Of a stretch of DNA of 64,000 nucleotides, positions 42,240 to 54,200 are shown one piece after another; position 1 is the stretch's first letter; every line of letters begins with the position of its first letter. The notes under the pieces are model-generated. The model did not search any database. It saw nothing but the letters and a program-made list of their open reading frames with translations, and was not told the DNA's origin. The translations under genes and the position numbers were made by a program. Origin of the DNA: Anthonomus grandis grandis (lineage: Eukaryota > Arthropoda > Insecta > Coleoptera > Curculionidae); assembly GCF_022605725.1 (NCBI RefSeq), contig NC_065547.1:27321167-27385166 (forward strand). The letters are read 5' to 3'.

Positions 42240-43985
42240 TAGGCACCACAATATCAAAGTCAAAATATACTTTATTTACTAAGTTTACCAACTTGTGCTA
42301 AAAGCCTCCTAATCCTAGAATTGACAATACTAGTAGTTATTTAATTAAACTTAAAAACAGGATACAGAATCCATTTTGATCGTACATAGGAGCATATTTC
42401 ATATCATCAAAGAAAAAAGAGAAAAAATAAGAAAAGAAAAGGTAAGAACTAACATAAAACAAGAATTTAAAAAATCTAATCAACAGATACATAATTAATT
42501 TTAAATATTAAAATGAGTCGTTAAAATACTCGCCAATGCTGTAGTAAGCTTTTGGTAAGATTAATTTCCTTACTTCCCTCCTAAACTTTTTAAGGTCTGT
42601 AACAGTCCTAATCGAAAAAGGAACATGATTAAATATTTTACGACTAATAAATATAAGAGAGTTTCTTGTGAGTGAGAAAGTGGGGATTGTAAGAGATAAG
42701 TTGTTTACTTGACGAGTATTATGACTGGTGTAGGATGGCGGACTAACGGACTTATGTATGAGTGTAGCAGTTTCCAATATAAAGTGAGAAAACTGTTAAA
42801 ATTCTTTCAGCTACAAAAAGAGGTTTACAAGAGACTCTCAGACCAACACCACACAGATACCTTAATGCTTTTTTCTGAATAGTAAAAATTATTTTAAGGA
42901 GTCCCTTGGAGCACAAACCCCAAAATGGGAACTTATACCGGATATGAGAGTCTATTAAGGCGAAGTAAAGTGAACGAGCAAACAACCCCCCAACTCATTG
43001 CACATTCACTGCAACATTGACTACAAAACAACCAGAGGAAAGTTTAGCAGCGAGGCCCAAAACATGGGTGTCAAACCTTAAACTCCCATCAATAAAGAGG
43101 CCCAGAAATCGACAATAATCCCCAATTAAAGCTTAGAATAAAAGTCTTATCAAAATTGAATACAAGCTGATTGCAGGTGCATCACTCTTTAATTTTGTGA
43201 AGGTTCTCTAGTATGAGTGATCTAACTACTTTTTGATCTTTGTTATGCCACAGAATCGTAGTACCATCGGCAAACTAAACCAGTAGTCCATGCAGTGGTA
43301 GAGAGCTTAAGTCATTAAGGTATAATAGAAATAAAATAGGACCTAACACTGATCCTTGAGGTACACCATATTAAAAGTGTGCTATCCCTGAAGAAAATCC
43401 AGATGCAACCACCTTCTGGGTACGACCAGACAGGTATGACTTCAACCACCTCAAAGCCACTTTTCTAAATCCATAAAAATCAAGCTTTGACAGCAGTATT
43501 CCTAAGCCTTGGATAGATCACAGAACACCGCTGCTGCAGCATCCTTGGAGCTCATAGATAGATACACACCCTCCAAGAATCTGAAAATGGCATCCTGCGT
43601 ACCCTTAGATGCCTGAAATTCATACTGATTAGGGGACAGCACATTGTATTTGGTTAAAAAAGAAACAATTCTCTTTTTTGCAAGCTGCTCAAGAACCTTG
43701 GAGAGGGTAAACAAAATTAACATGGGACGAAAGTTAGAGGGTTGGTCCAAGCTACCACCTTTATAAAGAGGGATAAACATAGCTTCCTTTACACAGGATG
43801 GGAACTCGCCCTGAAGCAATGACTTAATAATTGATTGCCCAAACCAAAGCACTTAAGTGACAGCAGACGTCAAGAGATATCATCAAAACCCGAAGACTTA
43901 TGATTCTTCAACCACTGAATTGTTTCAAGGACCTCGGTGGTGTAATATTTGGTACTTGATAGGTAGCGAGATTAAATGAGAAAGG
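42240..43985 (-). mobile_element. CR1/Jockey-like LINE, 5'-truncated
   Basis: Minus-strand pieces: 43502-43852 (FPSCVKEAMFIPLYKGGSLD, SNFRPMLILFTLSKVLEQLA, GTQDAIFRFLEGVYLS, FCDLSKA = RT motif A), a GVPQGSVLGP-type block around 43350, 42752-42985 (FARSLYFALIDSHIRY, LRYLCG) and 42508-42777 (C-terminal tail). Its 5' end meets the gypsy LTR remnant at 43985. Copy of the same family at 12640-13640. Confidence 0.75.
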
Positions 43986-44102
43986 CAGAGGGTTATCTAG
44001 TTGGACTTATTTATTTTTACTACGCGACGCTGTCAGGTGTTATGCTGCGACTTAGAGTACAGTGCGAGGTTGCCGAGCATCATAAGATACAATATATAAC
44101 AT
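43985..44102 (-). repeat. Truncated 3' LTR of the Ty3/gypsy element
   Basis: On the minus strand it starts TGTTATATATTGTATCTTAT, GC-richer than its surroundings, directly downstream of the pol remnant, and is cut off by the LINE. No matching 5' LTR was found near 48240-48370. Confidence 0.55.
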
Positions 44103-44199
44103 GTCCCTTATTAAAAATTAAATATAAAAGAAAGCTTATTATTAACATTACTTAAATGATGGTTATAAACTTAGATAAAGGAACAGCAACACTTAAAAT

Positions 44200-47100
44200 T
44201 TAAAAATTTATAGAATAACAAATATATAAAAGCTCACACTTTATTTTTAAGTCCAATTTTTCAGGGCGCTTAATTACCCGACCACTTCTTGTTGTAGAAA
44301 TGTTATTGTCCATAAGGTTTACAGAAAGATCGACTTGCGGTAAAGTCTGTGCAGTAGACTGAGTCTCGCTGGAATCTCTGTTTTCAGAATATTCTGAAAC
44401 AACTGGTTCTGGAACTTTATTGGGAATATTTTTTTCTCTTAAGGGTCTTAAGTCAACGCGGTTTCTTCTATATTCACCTCCTTGCTCGGTTCGAACATAA
44501 CAGTCATTATAATCACCTTTGGAAATGACTACCCCTGGTTTCCAATCACGAAGGCCCCTTTGAATTAATATCTTATCATTTGGCTGTAAATCAGGCATTA
44601 GCATGTTGGTCATAGTTCAGTTTCTGTTGCCTCTGCTTGCATTCCATTTTTTTTCTAATATCCTTTGTGCTAAATTTGGGTTTAAGTACGCTGCGTAAAA
44701 TTGGAAAGGTTGTTCTCAATTTTCTACCCATTAGAAGATCGCATGGAGCAGGCAAGTCTTGCTTAGACCATTCCATTACTTTCGGAGTGTTCGGGGCTAG
44801 ATGTTTTAAGAGTTATGTCGTAGTTTGAAGCGAAATCAGCAAATTCTGCGGAATTAAAAGGAGGACCGTTGTCTGAAAATATCTCTTGAGGTATGCCATT
44901 TATCGCAAAACACATTCGTCGCCGTCTTATTAGGTATGTTATTGACTATGACAAATATGCTGAAATAGTCACAGATAACAAGAAAGTCGGTACCCATTTT
45001 TTCCCAAGGTAATTTCGGAACTTTATGAGGTGTCAAAGACTCTTTCTGGTTACTACGGGAGTACTCCTGGCAAATTTTGCAACTTAATACCATATCTTCT
45101 ATAGCTGTAGTGATTCCGGCCAGTATACGGTCTCCTGGGCAAGCTTTTTGCATGAAACAACTCCTTGGTGTCTAGGAAGTAAGAATGCCAATATCTCAGG
45201 TCTAATGGCTAAGGATATTAAAATTCGCTTCTTATGAAAAAGAATATTTTTATGCAGATATATTTCGCTGCGAATATTCCAATATAACTTAAGCTCTGAT
45301 GGTTTTAAATTGCCTTTATGTTCTGGCCAGCCTGAAATTGTATAATCTATGAGTTTCTGCACAATAGGATCTTTAGAAGTTGCATTTAGCAGTTTTTGTT
45401 GATTTTATTTAGAAGGACAGAGTATACCTTTAGGTGATTTTCTACATAATCAGTATTTGTCGCTTCGTTTACTGGATCTCTGCTAAGTGCATCAGCAACT
45501 TGCATTTTTTTTCCTGGCACATACTCTAGAGTAAATTAATATCTTAAGAGTCTGATTGCCAATCTTTGTAGTCGTGGAGTAAGATCATCAAGTGGCTTTT
45601 TAAGAAGGCCTAATAGAGGCCTATGGTCGGTCTGAAGTAAAAACTTATTTCCATGGAGATAAAAATTGAATTTTTCACATCCAAAAACTAAAGCAAGCAT
45701 CTCTTTCTCAATGTGATAGTACCTTTGTTACCTCTCTGTTAAAAAACCGAGGCAAACTCAACTGGATGATTATCTTGCATTAATACAGCACCTAGACCAT
45801 AAGGGCTAGCGTCTACAGATAAAACAGTTTTCTTTAAAGGGTCAAAGAATGACAAAACTGGCGCAGACGTTGCTAAGTTTTTAAACGGTTGAAAGATTTG
45901 ATTTCATTTTCTGACCACTGCCAATCGTTTTTTGTACTTAAGAGTTTCCTAAGTGGACCAGTTTCTTGTGAAAGATTAGGAATAAACTTTGCAACGTATG
46001 TGATAATTCCTAAAAATCTTTGTAAGTCCTTTTTATTTTCCGGTGGTTTCATATTATTAATAGCTTGAGTTTTACTACTATCCGGAGAAACACCACTTTC
46101 ATTTGTAATATGACCGATAAATTTTACTGTTTATTGACAAAATTTTGATTTTTCTAGGTTTAAAGTAAGTCCACTTCTAGACATTTTTGTTAATACAATG
46201 TCCAATTTAGAATTATGTTCTTCTACCGAAGACCCAAAAACAAGAATATCATCAAAATAGTTCGTCACGCCACTAACTCCGTCTAAAGTTTCATAAAGGA
46301 AACGTTGAAAAATTTCTGGGGCTGAACTAATGTCATAAGGTAAACGGGCATAACGGTATCTACCCCAGGGAGTAGCTAGGGTACATATTTTGGAACTGTC
46401 ATAGTCTAAAGGAATTTTTAAAAAAGCCTGAGAAGCATCAAGCAAACTAAAATATTTTGCATTATGTTCCCCAAATGAAGAGTCAGTTGTGGGAATGTGA
46501 AAGTTCTCGCGTTTATTAAATGCATTTAAAGCCCTAGGATCCATACAGATCCCTCTATCACCATTGGATTTTGGCGCTATAACAATAGAGTGAACCCAAC
46601 TCGTTAGTTCAGTTACTGGTAATATGATTTTTTCTCTTACCATCTGGTCCAGCTTTTGTTTTACTTTATTCTTTAATGCTAGGGGTATTTTTCGAGCAGC
46701 ACACACTTTAGGTTGAAAGTAACGGTTAAAGTTATTTTCTATGTTTTATTCACTTTGTTAATACCACTAAAAACACGAATATGTTTGTCAAGAATTTTTT
46801 TAGGCGTCTCATATCAGGTATTTTATTCCGATAAGTAATTTCAGAAGTGCTATTTACAATGTTCAAGAGTTTTGCACCTTCTAAACCCAAAATCGACGAG
46901 GCAGATTGTCCACGACTTAACACATAAAACGAAAGCTCTACTGATTTTTTATCAAAATCACAGAGAAGGTTAATTTGCCCTAACGTAGCTATTCTGTGAA
47001 CAGAGTATGAGAGCAAAATTGAAGAGCACTTTAAAATGTCACTAGTATTTATATTTAACACTTTAAAGTCTTTGGAAGTCAAGATGTTAACTTGGCTTTC

Positions 47101-48240
47101 AGTGTCAATTTTTAAGCTTATTTTTGACTATTTAATAACCACAGTTTTAAACCATTCCACAGCATTGACATTTGGGTTTATTACAGTCCAAACGACATTA
47201 TCACTTTCTGAAGATACCGATTTTTCCCTCTCAGAACTTGTGTCAGAAATGTCACTTTCTGCATCGACTCCATGTACTTGGTATTTTCTGTTAAAGTACC
47301 GTCTATAATGTCCTTTATGATGGCATTTTGAATATACTCGATTATATACGAGGCATTGGTGTTTTGCATGAACCACAACTCGAACAGGTTTTTAATTTAA
47401 GATCTTTACCAAAATTTGATGACTCAACCCTTCGCCCAGCTCTATCCTGAGACTGCTCAGCATACCTAGATGTTGAACTTTTATGATATGTACCCTCAGC
47501 TTTTCCTGGCCCTTGTTTATGTTTCCTAAGTTTAACAGAGTATACAGCTTGATCTTGTGCCTGAGAAATTTCTTTGTGAGTAGCAACACTAGCTTCCATT
47601 GACCTGCATATCTTTATTGCTTCAGAAAGCTTTAAATCAGATTCTTGTAAAAGTCTTTTCTGTATTCTGCTATCCTTAATACCCAAAACTAATCTATCTC
47701 TGATTAATACGTCAGTTTCTTTAAACTCACATGTAGAAGTTGCCTTAGAGTTGTTATAAACTGATCCACAGTTTCTGTTGGCTGTTGATCCCTCTTAAAA
47801 AAGTTAAAATGCTCATAAACAAGATTTTTAACAGGGTTACAGTAAGCATCAAATTTATCTAAAATAGTTGTAAGTCTGGTTTTGTCCTCCGTCTCCGAAT
47901 ATTCAAAAGTAATATAAATTTGAAGTCCTTAATCTCCAATTAAATTTAGAAGGGTTGTAATTTTAATATCATCACCTTTTGATTTTCCACTAGCCAAAAT
48001 GTAATTTTTAAACTTCTGTTTCCACAATTTCCAGTGTGATGCTAAGTCACCTGAGAAGTCAAGTTCACTGGGTTGCTTTTTGAATTTGAACAATTGTTAT
48101 TTGAGTTGCCGTAAATTATATCATTTTTGAAGTCGGAAAAATCTTCGTCTTCTTTTTCTGTCATTTCTAAAAGACCATTTACTTTCAAAAGTGTCTGGTG
48201 TCTATCGAATCCTTTTGATTTTGAACCAACCACAATTTTC
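44200..48240 (-). pseudogene. Ty3/gypsy retrotransposon gag-pol remnant
   Basis: Minus strand, in order from the right: Gag-type segment (47342-48200, IQKRLLQESDLKLSEAIKIC, FKFFKRDQQPTETVDQFI-like), protease region (46750-47080), RT (46131-46706: RGICMDPRALNAFN, FSLLDASQAFLKIPLDYDSS, YFDDILVFGSS), RNase H with QTDHRPLLGLLKK (about 45600-45650) and ADALSRDP, integrase zinc site (45099-45362 and 44854-45153, LSCKICQEY), and a C-terminal chromatin-type tail (44200-44613, LQPNDKILIQRGLRDWKPGV). Multiple frameshifts and stops. Resembles insect non-env Ty3/gypsy elements; unrelated at close range to the errantivirus. Confidence 0.8.
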
Positions 48241-48372
48241 AAGGTTTACACATTTTGAATCAGTTGCATTGAATTTACATAAAGAGTGTCTAAAATGTTT
48301 TATTTGAGTCAAAACTTTTAACTTTTGTAAGGAAATTTTCATTATCTTCAATCCCAGAAAAATTTATAACTA

Positions 48373-49927
48373 CACTACCGCTCAAAAGTATTTGCCCACC
48401 ACTTTTTAATATTTTAAATTAGATACAAAAATCTTATTTTTCTACCTATATTTAGATTGTATCTCTTTTGTAAATTGCATATATGCTTAAACAGCATACG
48501 TATCAACTATGGTTCGTTGAAAAACACATGAGTATTTAAAAATAACAAACAATGTAGTGAAAATATACACTTCTTCTAAAAAACTAATCTGTTTACAGCT
48601 CGTTTCCGATGAAATTTGAAACATTTAAAGGTGTTTAGTCTTCAAGAATTGATTTTGTGTAACATTGGTAAATAATTTCGCTTGCTTATTGACGATTGTC
48701 ACCGTTTCTTTGCTGGTTTTTCAACATTCTTTAAAATGGCTAAAACAAAATAGTTATCGGTAGAAACAAAAGGTATTATCATTGGACTTCATAAAGCTGG
48801 AAACCTGTTGAAAATTGACTAACCGTCAAATTTCGACGGATTTGGGAATTCCAAGGCGGACTGTCGATTATAATGTTAGGAAATTCACCAGAGAAGGGAC
48901 TATTAGCAACAACCCTCGATCGGGAAGGCCAAAGGCAACAAGTTCGAATGAGGATTTAAAAATTAGAAGCAAACGCAATAGACGCCTTACCGCCCCTGAA
49001 ATCACAGCAAAAATCAACAAGCAGCCTAAAAAAGCGGTCAGTGTTTCGACAGTAAAACGGCGACTTTTATAATGCTGGTCTTAAAGGACGTTTAGCTGTA
49101 TCAAAACAGCTACTGAAGGATGTTAATAAGAAGAAAGGACTTGAGTGGGCCCAATCACACAAAGAATGGACCATTGATGAAGTTCTCTGGAGTGACGAGT
49201 CGAAATTCGAGGTTTTTGGAATGAAGAGGCGAGTTTTTGTTTGCCGTTATGCCAATGAAAGGGTCGCTGAAAACTGTACTGTGGCCTCAGTAAAACACGG
49301 TGGTGGTTCGGTGATGGTGTGGGGTTGTTTCGGAGGATCTGCAGTGGGCGATCTAATTAGAATAGAGGGAATTCTTCGAAAAGAGGGTTACAAAACAATT
49401 TTAAGTGACAATGTACTTGCTTCTGGTACTCGAATAATTGGGAAAAACTTCATCTTTCAACATGACAATGATCCCAAGCACACGTCAAAATTGTGCAAGC
49501 AATATTTAGGTCAATTACAAAGACAACATCTTCTGAAAGTTTTGGTATGGCCCCCACAATCACCGGACCTCAATCCTATCGAATTACTGTGGGATAAACT
49601 GGATAGACAAGTGCGAAAATCGTGCCCCACATCAAAAGAAGACTTGTGGAAGATCATCCAAGAAGAGTGGCACAAGATACCTCAGGAAACTTTGGAGAAA
49701 TTAATTAGAAGACTACCGAAACTCTGTGAAGCTGTTATTAAAAATCGAGGCGGACATGTAGATGAATCCAAAATTTGATTTTCTTAAATTTTATTAATTG
49801 AAAAATGTATTGTTTATATTCATTTTGTTATAAATAAACCGTTTGATAAGAATAACTGATGGGTTTATTATTTTTAGTTATAACTTTAAAACAGTCATAT
49901 GTGGGCAAATACTTTTGAGCGGTAGTG
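48373..49927 (+). mobile_element. Tc1 element, 1555 bp, TA target duplication
   Basis: 27-bp perfect terminal inverted repeats beginning CACTACCGCTCAAAAGTA, with TA at 48371-48372 and 49928-49929. It encodes one transposase reading direction with disabling changes. Confidence 0.95.
48736..49778 (+). pseudogene. Tc1-family transposase (inactive)
   Basis: Bipartite helix-turn-helix part (TNRQISTDLGIPRRTVDYNV; SGRPKATSSNEDLKIRSKRN) then the DDE domain: VLWSDESKFEVFG, FQHDNDPKHTSK and PPQSPDLNPIELLWDKL, giving D, D, E with Tc1-like spacing. The ATG at 48736 is followed by a stop at codon 6, there is a shift near 48812, and another near 49066 (RRLL to YNAGLKG). The catalytic domain (49070-49778) is otherwise open, suggesting modest age. 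Confidence 0.9.
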
Positions 49928-50430
49928 TATATTTACTCTGTACAATTTTTAATATCATACATGACTGAGCTAAATGCTTTAATTAAATTAATTTTTTCAT
50001 CAATAGAAATTTTAGCTTCATCACTTGATAAAGCAAAGTAATTTTTAAACTTTCGGTTCTTCTAAAATAGCTTAAATGGCTTTAGCTTTTCTTTCTTCTA
50101 AAAAATTGCGATGTAATCGGAACCAGCCTAATGCATGGGAAAGCAGGTAGGCTTAGATACAGATCAGATTGCAATTTCGACACCAATTCCGTACATTTTT
50201 TAGCAACCAAGGTTTTTACTCTTTTTTTCTTTGTCAATGAACTTCCAAGCCAAATTTAATAGTTTTGGCTTTTATGCATATTGCTGGGTAAAATTATCAA
50301 ACCATCTGCATCTGCTGATTTGATTAAAATTTTCGAACCAGCTGCTGCCTTGCAAGCATGAAAAACCATTCTCGTATGCGCCTCTTCATAAAAAAAATCA
50401 TAATCGTTTTCCTTCGTTTTTATTACACTA

Positions 50431-51130
50431 TTTTGTTGAGTGTGATACGAATAGCAATTTTTTTGTTGTCTTTAATTATTTCTTTGAAAAAGTAACTTTT
50501 TTTAAATAAAAAAACACTGTTCATTGTTAATGTTCAATGTCATGTCATTCAAAATTTTGTTCTTTGTCATTTTTCATTTATTGTCAAAATACACGTGTTT
50601 ACTAACAGATTACTTAAAACATTGCTCTATAATTAAGTCATTAATCCTTGTCTTTAGTTTGTCAATTTGCGGCGCCCATGCGCACAGCTCTATAGTACTG
50701 TGTTCCTTTTAATAGCGGGGAATACGTACAGTACGCACAATCTCTCTATCTAACAGTCTTGCTCTCTTCGATTTTTCAATGAAGTCTTACAACTATTATC
50801 TATAAACAAATTTTGGCAAGTATCCTTACACTACGTGATTTGTAATAAAGACATTTTTTATTTTGTTTGTTAGACATGCCAGCGACATTTTCAAAAATAA
50901 TATTTTTTTTATAATTTATTAATTACGTTCAGAAACCTTTTTTATTCCATAAAATAGCATTTTCATCTGGTTGACACATCAGTGAAGAGCGATCGTAGAC
51001 TAATATACTTATTTAATTTTCGTAAAAAGTTCTATAGATACGCACGACCTTATTTTAGATCACAGAAAATAGATTATCGTTGACGCCAACTAACTTTTTT
51101 TATTTTAAATTGTATTTATACTTAAAAATT
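50431..51130. other. Intergenic, no gene seen
   Basis: AT-rich with one GC-richer patch (50665-50735). The 62-codon frame at 50524 has no support. Confidence 0.5.
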
Positions 51131-51145
51131 GTTAATATATTATAG

Positions 51146-51269
51146 CTAGCATTTGGTTTGGCATTTATCTTCATCGGCCTTCTCGTATAGGGCGTCAACG
51201 TGTTTCGTCAGAGGAGTGTTTCCTGTTTCCATACATAAAGTATATTCGAGTTCGCCGTTTTCGTTCAGA
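51146..51269 (-). CDS. Nitrobindin exon 4
   Basis: Acceptor ATTTTTAG at 51270; encodes LNENGELEYTLCMETGNTP, LTKHVDALYEKADED and the stop TAG (51146-51148). Confidence 0.9.
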
Positions 51270-54200
51270 CTAAAAATTATATTAGTTCATTATAATCGAA
51301 TATATTCGAGATATACATATTATATCGAATGTATACGAGAGGGTGGTCCTACGGGAACTGCATCGATGGATTATAGGAAAACATTAAAAATTTAGCAGCG
51401 TGGCAAGTACCACAAGGTGGAGAAATACACACCTAAAATATTTTGGTATTTCCCGTTATACTAAAAGTAGATGTCAACTTCGTTAATTTAAATGGAACAT
51501 CCTACATATTATTAGATTACCTGAAAATCTAAACGCTTTTTATGTAATTAAATTTGAGTTATCCGAATAAACCATTTGACTTAGGTACATGACATATTAC
51601 ATAAAATTGAAACGGAACTACCAACGAATCTAAATATTTTAGTTTTGTGTCCCGTAATCACCCTGTTACATTATCAAGTTTTCACTATTTCTCTATTCAT
51701 AATTTTCCTACCATCCATCCCACGGGATCATCCTGTAGCAAGTATTCAAGAATTGGCTTACCGATAGCAACGCTGTATACCTAAAACGGTTTGTTTGGCA
51801 AATTTCATGATTCCGATACAAGCGCTGGATAAGACGATACTTTTGTCTTTTACATAACCTTCTTCCAGGGTGGCGATTCCGAAATTCATCCCTACATAAA
51901 TAAGATAAAAAAAAAGTAATCAATATTTGATCTAATCCTGTAAAGTATCATCTAAGGTAGAGACCAAGAGTTGTTAATAAAAATGTATGCTTAAAGTGTT
52001 TCTAAAGCATTTATATTTTAATTAAAAAGAGAAAGAAGAATCTTACAATATTTTAAAGCGCCTTTTAATGTCATATTTTTTTAGTTAAACAAAATAAAGT
52101 CCTTTTATTTTAAAATGAACCACTCTTCATCACTTCTTAAAAAAAAACACGTCAAAGAGAGAAGAAGTTATTAAGGGCTGTTTATTTTGAATCGTTTTAA
52201 AATGAAAGCACTGTATAACATCACCGCGTGACGTGTGACTTTTAATTTAGATAATCAACTCAATGTTGTGTTTGTTCTATGTTTTTAATAATTTTTTAGT
52301 TTACAATTTTCATTTCCAAACGAACCAACCTTAATAACTAACACTCGCGAATGTAGAGATATTAGCGGATAAACACTTGATAATGTTGATGAGGAATTTC
52401 AAAACAGATTTTATTATTGTCTCACGAATAACGGAGCACATTTTGAGCACTTTATAAATTCTGTGAACTGATTAAATTGTTTACTTTTTAAACAGCTTTT
52501 CCACCGTTGCTGTTTATAAGTCTTTAAACTTAAATCAGTCACTATTCGCGGGTACGTCAACCGATTAATTTTTTTTTGTCACTGTTAAATAGACATTTTA
52601 ATGCTGCTTACAATGATGCGTCACACGATGGAGGTTACCATTTAAAATTTAAAGTTTGGTTAGCTAGAGGTGATTGACAGAACTTTGTCAAATATAAAAT
52701 TAAACGTTCACCTACTCTTTATCTAGATTGACGTGTTTTTTTTTTGTTTTAAATAAGTTATTAAGGGTGGTTTGTTTTGAAATGAAAGCACTGTATATTA
52801 TATTATGTATAAACTACCCACAATATATTTCCAGCAGATGTGAAGATATTGGAATACGCAGACCACTATGCAATAATAATAAAAGGAAAACATCCTAACG
52901 CTATGGTAAATAAATTAAACCAAATTCGTGAAAGAATGGATAGATGGCTTCAACAATCGCTCAGAATAACTCACTTAAATTTAAAATCGCACAGAACATG
53001 CAGTGAAAAAAAGCAAGACAGGCCCACCGCGATGGGGGAAGGGGAAAAATAGTGGGGAATTCCCCCGGTTTCGGGGTTGTTAGAGGCCCAGAATTCTGAG
53101 GTGAATTTTTTTCCAAATATGGGTTTACGTATATTCTGCACTAGACCTGTCACAATAGCCTGTGCTGAACGTTCTTTCAGTGTTCTTGCAAGCATAAAGA
53201 TGAAGTACTTTGAAAGAACGTGTTCACTTCAAAAGCGTATTTCAGAACTAGTCACGTTCTGTATCGAAGCATTTTTGGTGAAGCAGTCGAACTTCAACAC
53301 TATCATAAACGATTTTGTTGTGAAAAAAGCAAGGAAAGCGATCTTTTAAAATTTAAAACTAGTACATTAATAATTTCTTTTTAGAATCATGATAATATTT
53401 ATGAGCAATCTATTGTAATCTTACCATATTTGCGATATAAACACCTACCAAAAAGACTCGAAACTCTTAATTCACAGTGCATTCTCTCATTTTTAGCTCT
53501 CACTTCCACGATTTCCTGGTTTATACAGTTAAAAACGTGTTCGATCCGATTCATTGATTTGCTTCATTAAGTTTTCATAATTTGCATATTAATAGTTATT
53601 TCAACATCATTAAATATACATATATTTCATGATTAGTTTCAGTCACTTCAAGAAATGATGGATTTTTGTATGGGGGCCCGTAAATTTTTAGACCCGGGTC
53701 CAGTTTCTGCTCTCGATGTCCTGAGACAAGGAGTAAATATAAATAAATATTCTTGTAGAATCTGATGGCGATCAAACTCCCAAACACGAAATAATATTTA
53801 ATGGATTGGTGTAATCTCACCTGGACTATACGCATTCGTACTAAAACCGCTGTAAAAAGACAACAGCAAAAGATAAATAAGGCTAACTACAGCAACCTTA
53901 GAATCATCCTAGGATGATCCTAGGATGTATAAAAGCACACCCACCAATACACTGGTAGCAGAACCAGAGATGTGGATCTAAGAGTATCGACGAAGATGAC
54001 GACAACATTTATATCATTATACAATTATTGCAAAAAGATAAAGGTCCACAAAATATACAATGCAAACTACTGAGAAGGAGACGACCTCTCATACCTGGTT
54101 CCAGCGTACAATTATATTGTACCATACAACAAAAAAAATTGAAAAACCAAGACGCTATGTTTCAAAATTGAGGAACAATGCTTATCGGGCCCATAAATTT

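Larger units (their letters stand above)
48250..50430 (-). pseudogene. Second XPG/PIN-like nuclease remnant, split by a Tc1 element
   Basis: Minus strand 50120-50400 reads YEEAHTRMVFHACKAAAGSK, ILIKSADADGLIILPSNMHK, IWLGSSLTKKK and CTELVSKLQSDLYLSLPAF; EEAxTRMxxHA followed by SADxDxLIIL is the acid-rich PIN/XPG-type pattern of unnamed arthropod transposon proteins (EEADTKxxxHA...SPDTDVLVL). Traces continue toward 49930 and resume beyond the Tc1 insertion to about 48250. It is a different sub-family from the copy at 28670-29868, which has the Cys-rich tail. Confidence 0.55.

Noticed and set aside
50524..50712. 62-codon frame resembling a membrane protein
   Set aside because: Hydrophobicity follows from T-rich DNA; no homology or signals.
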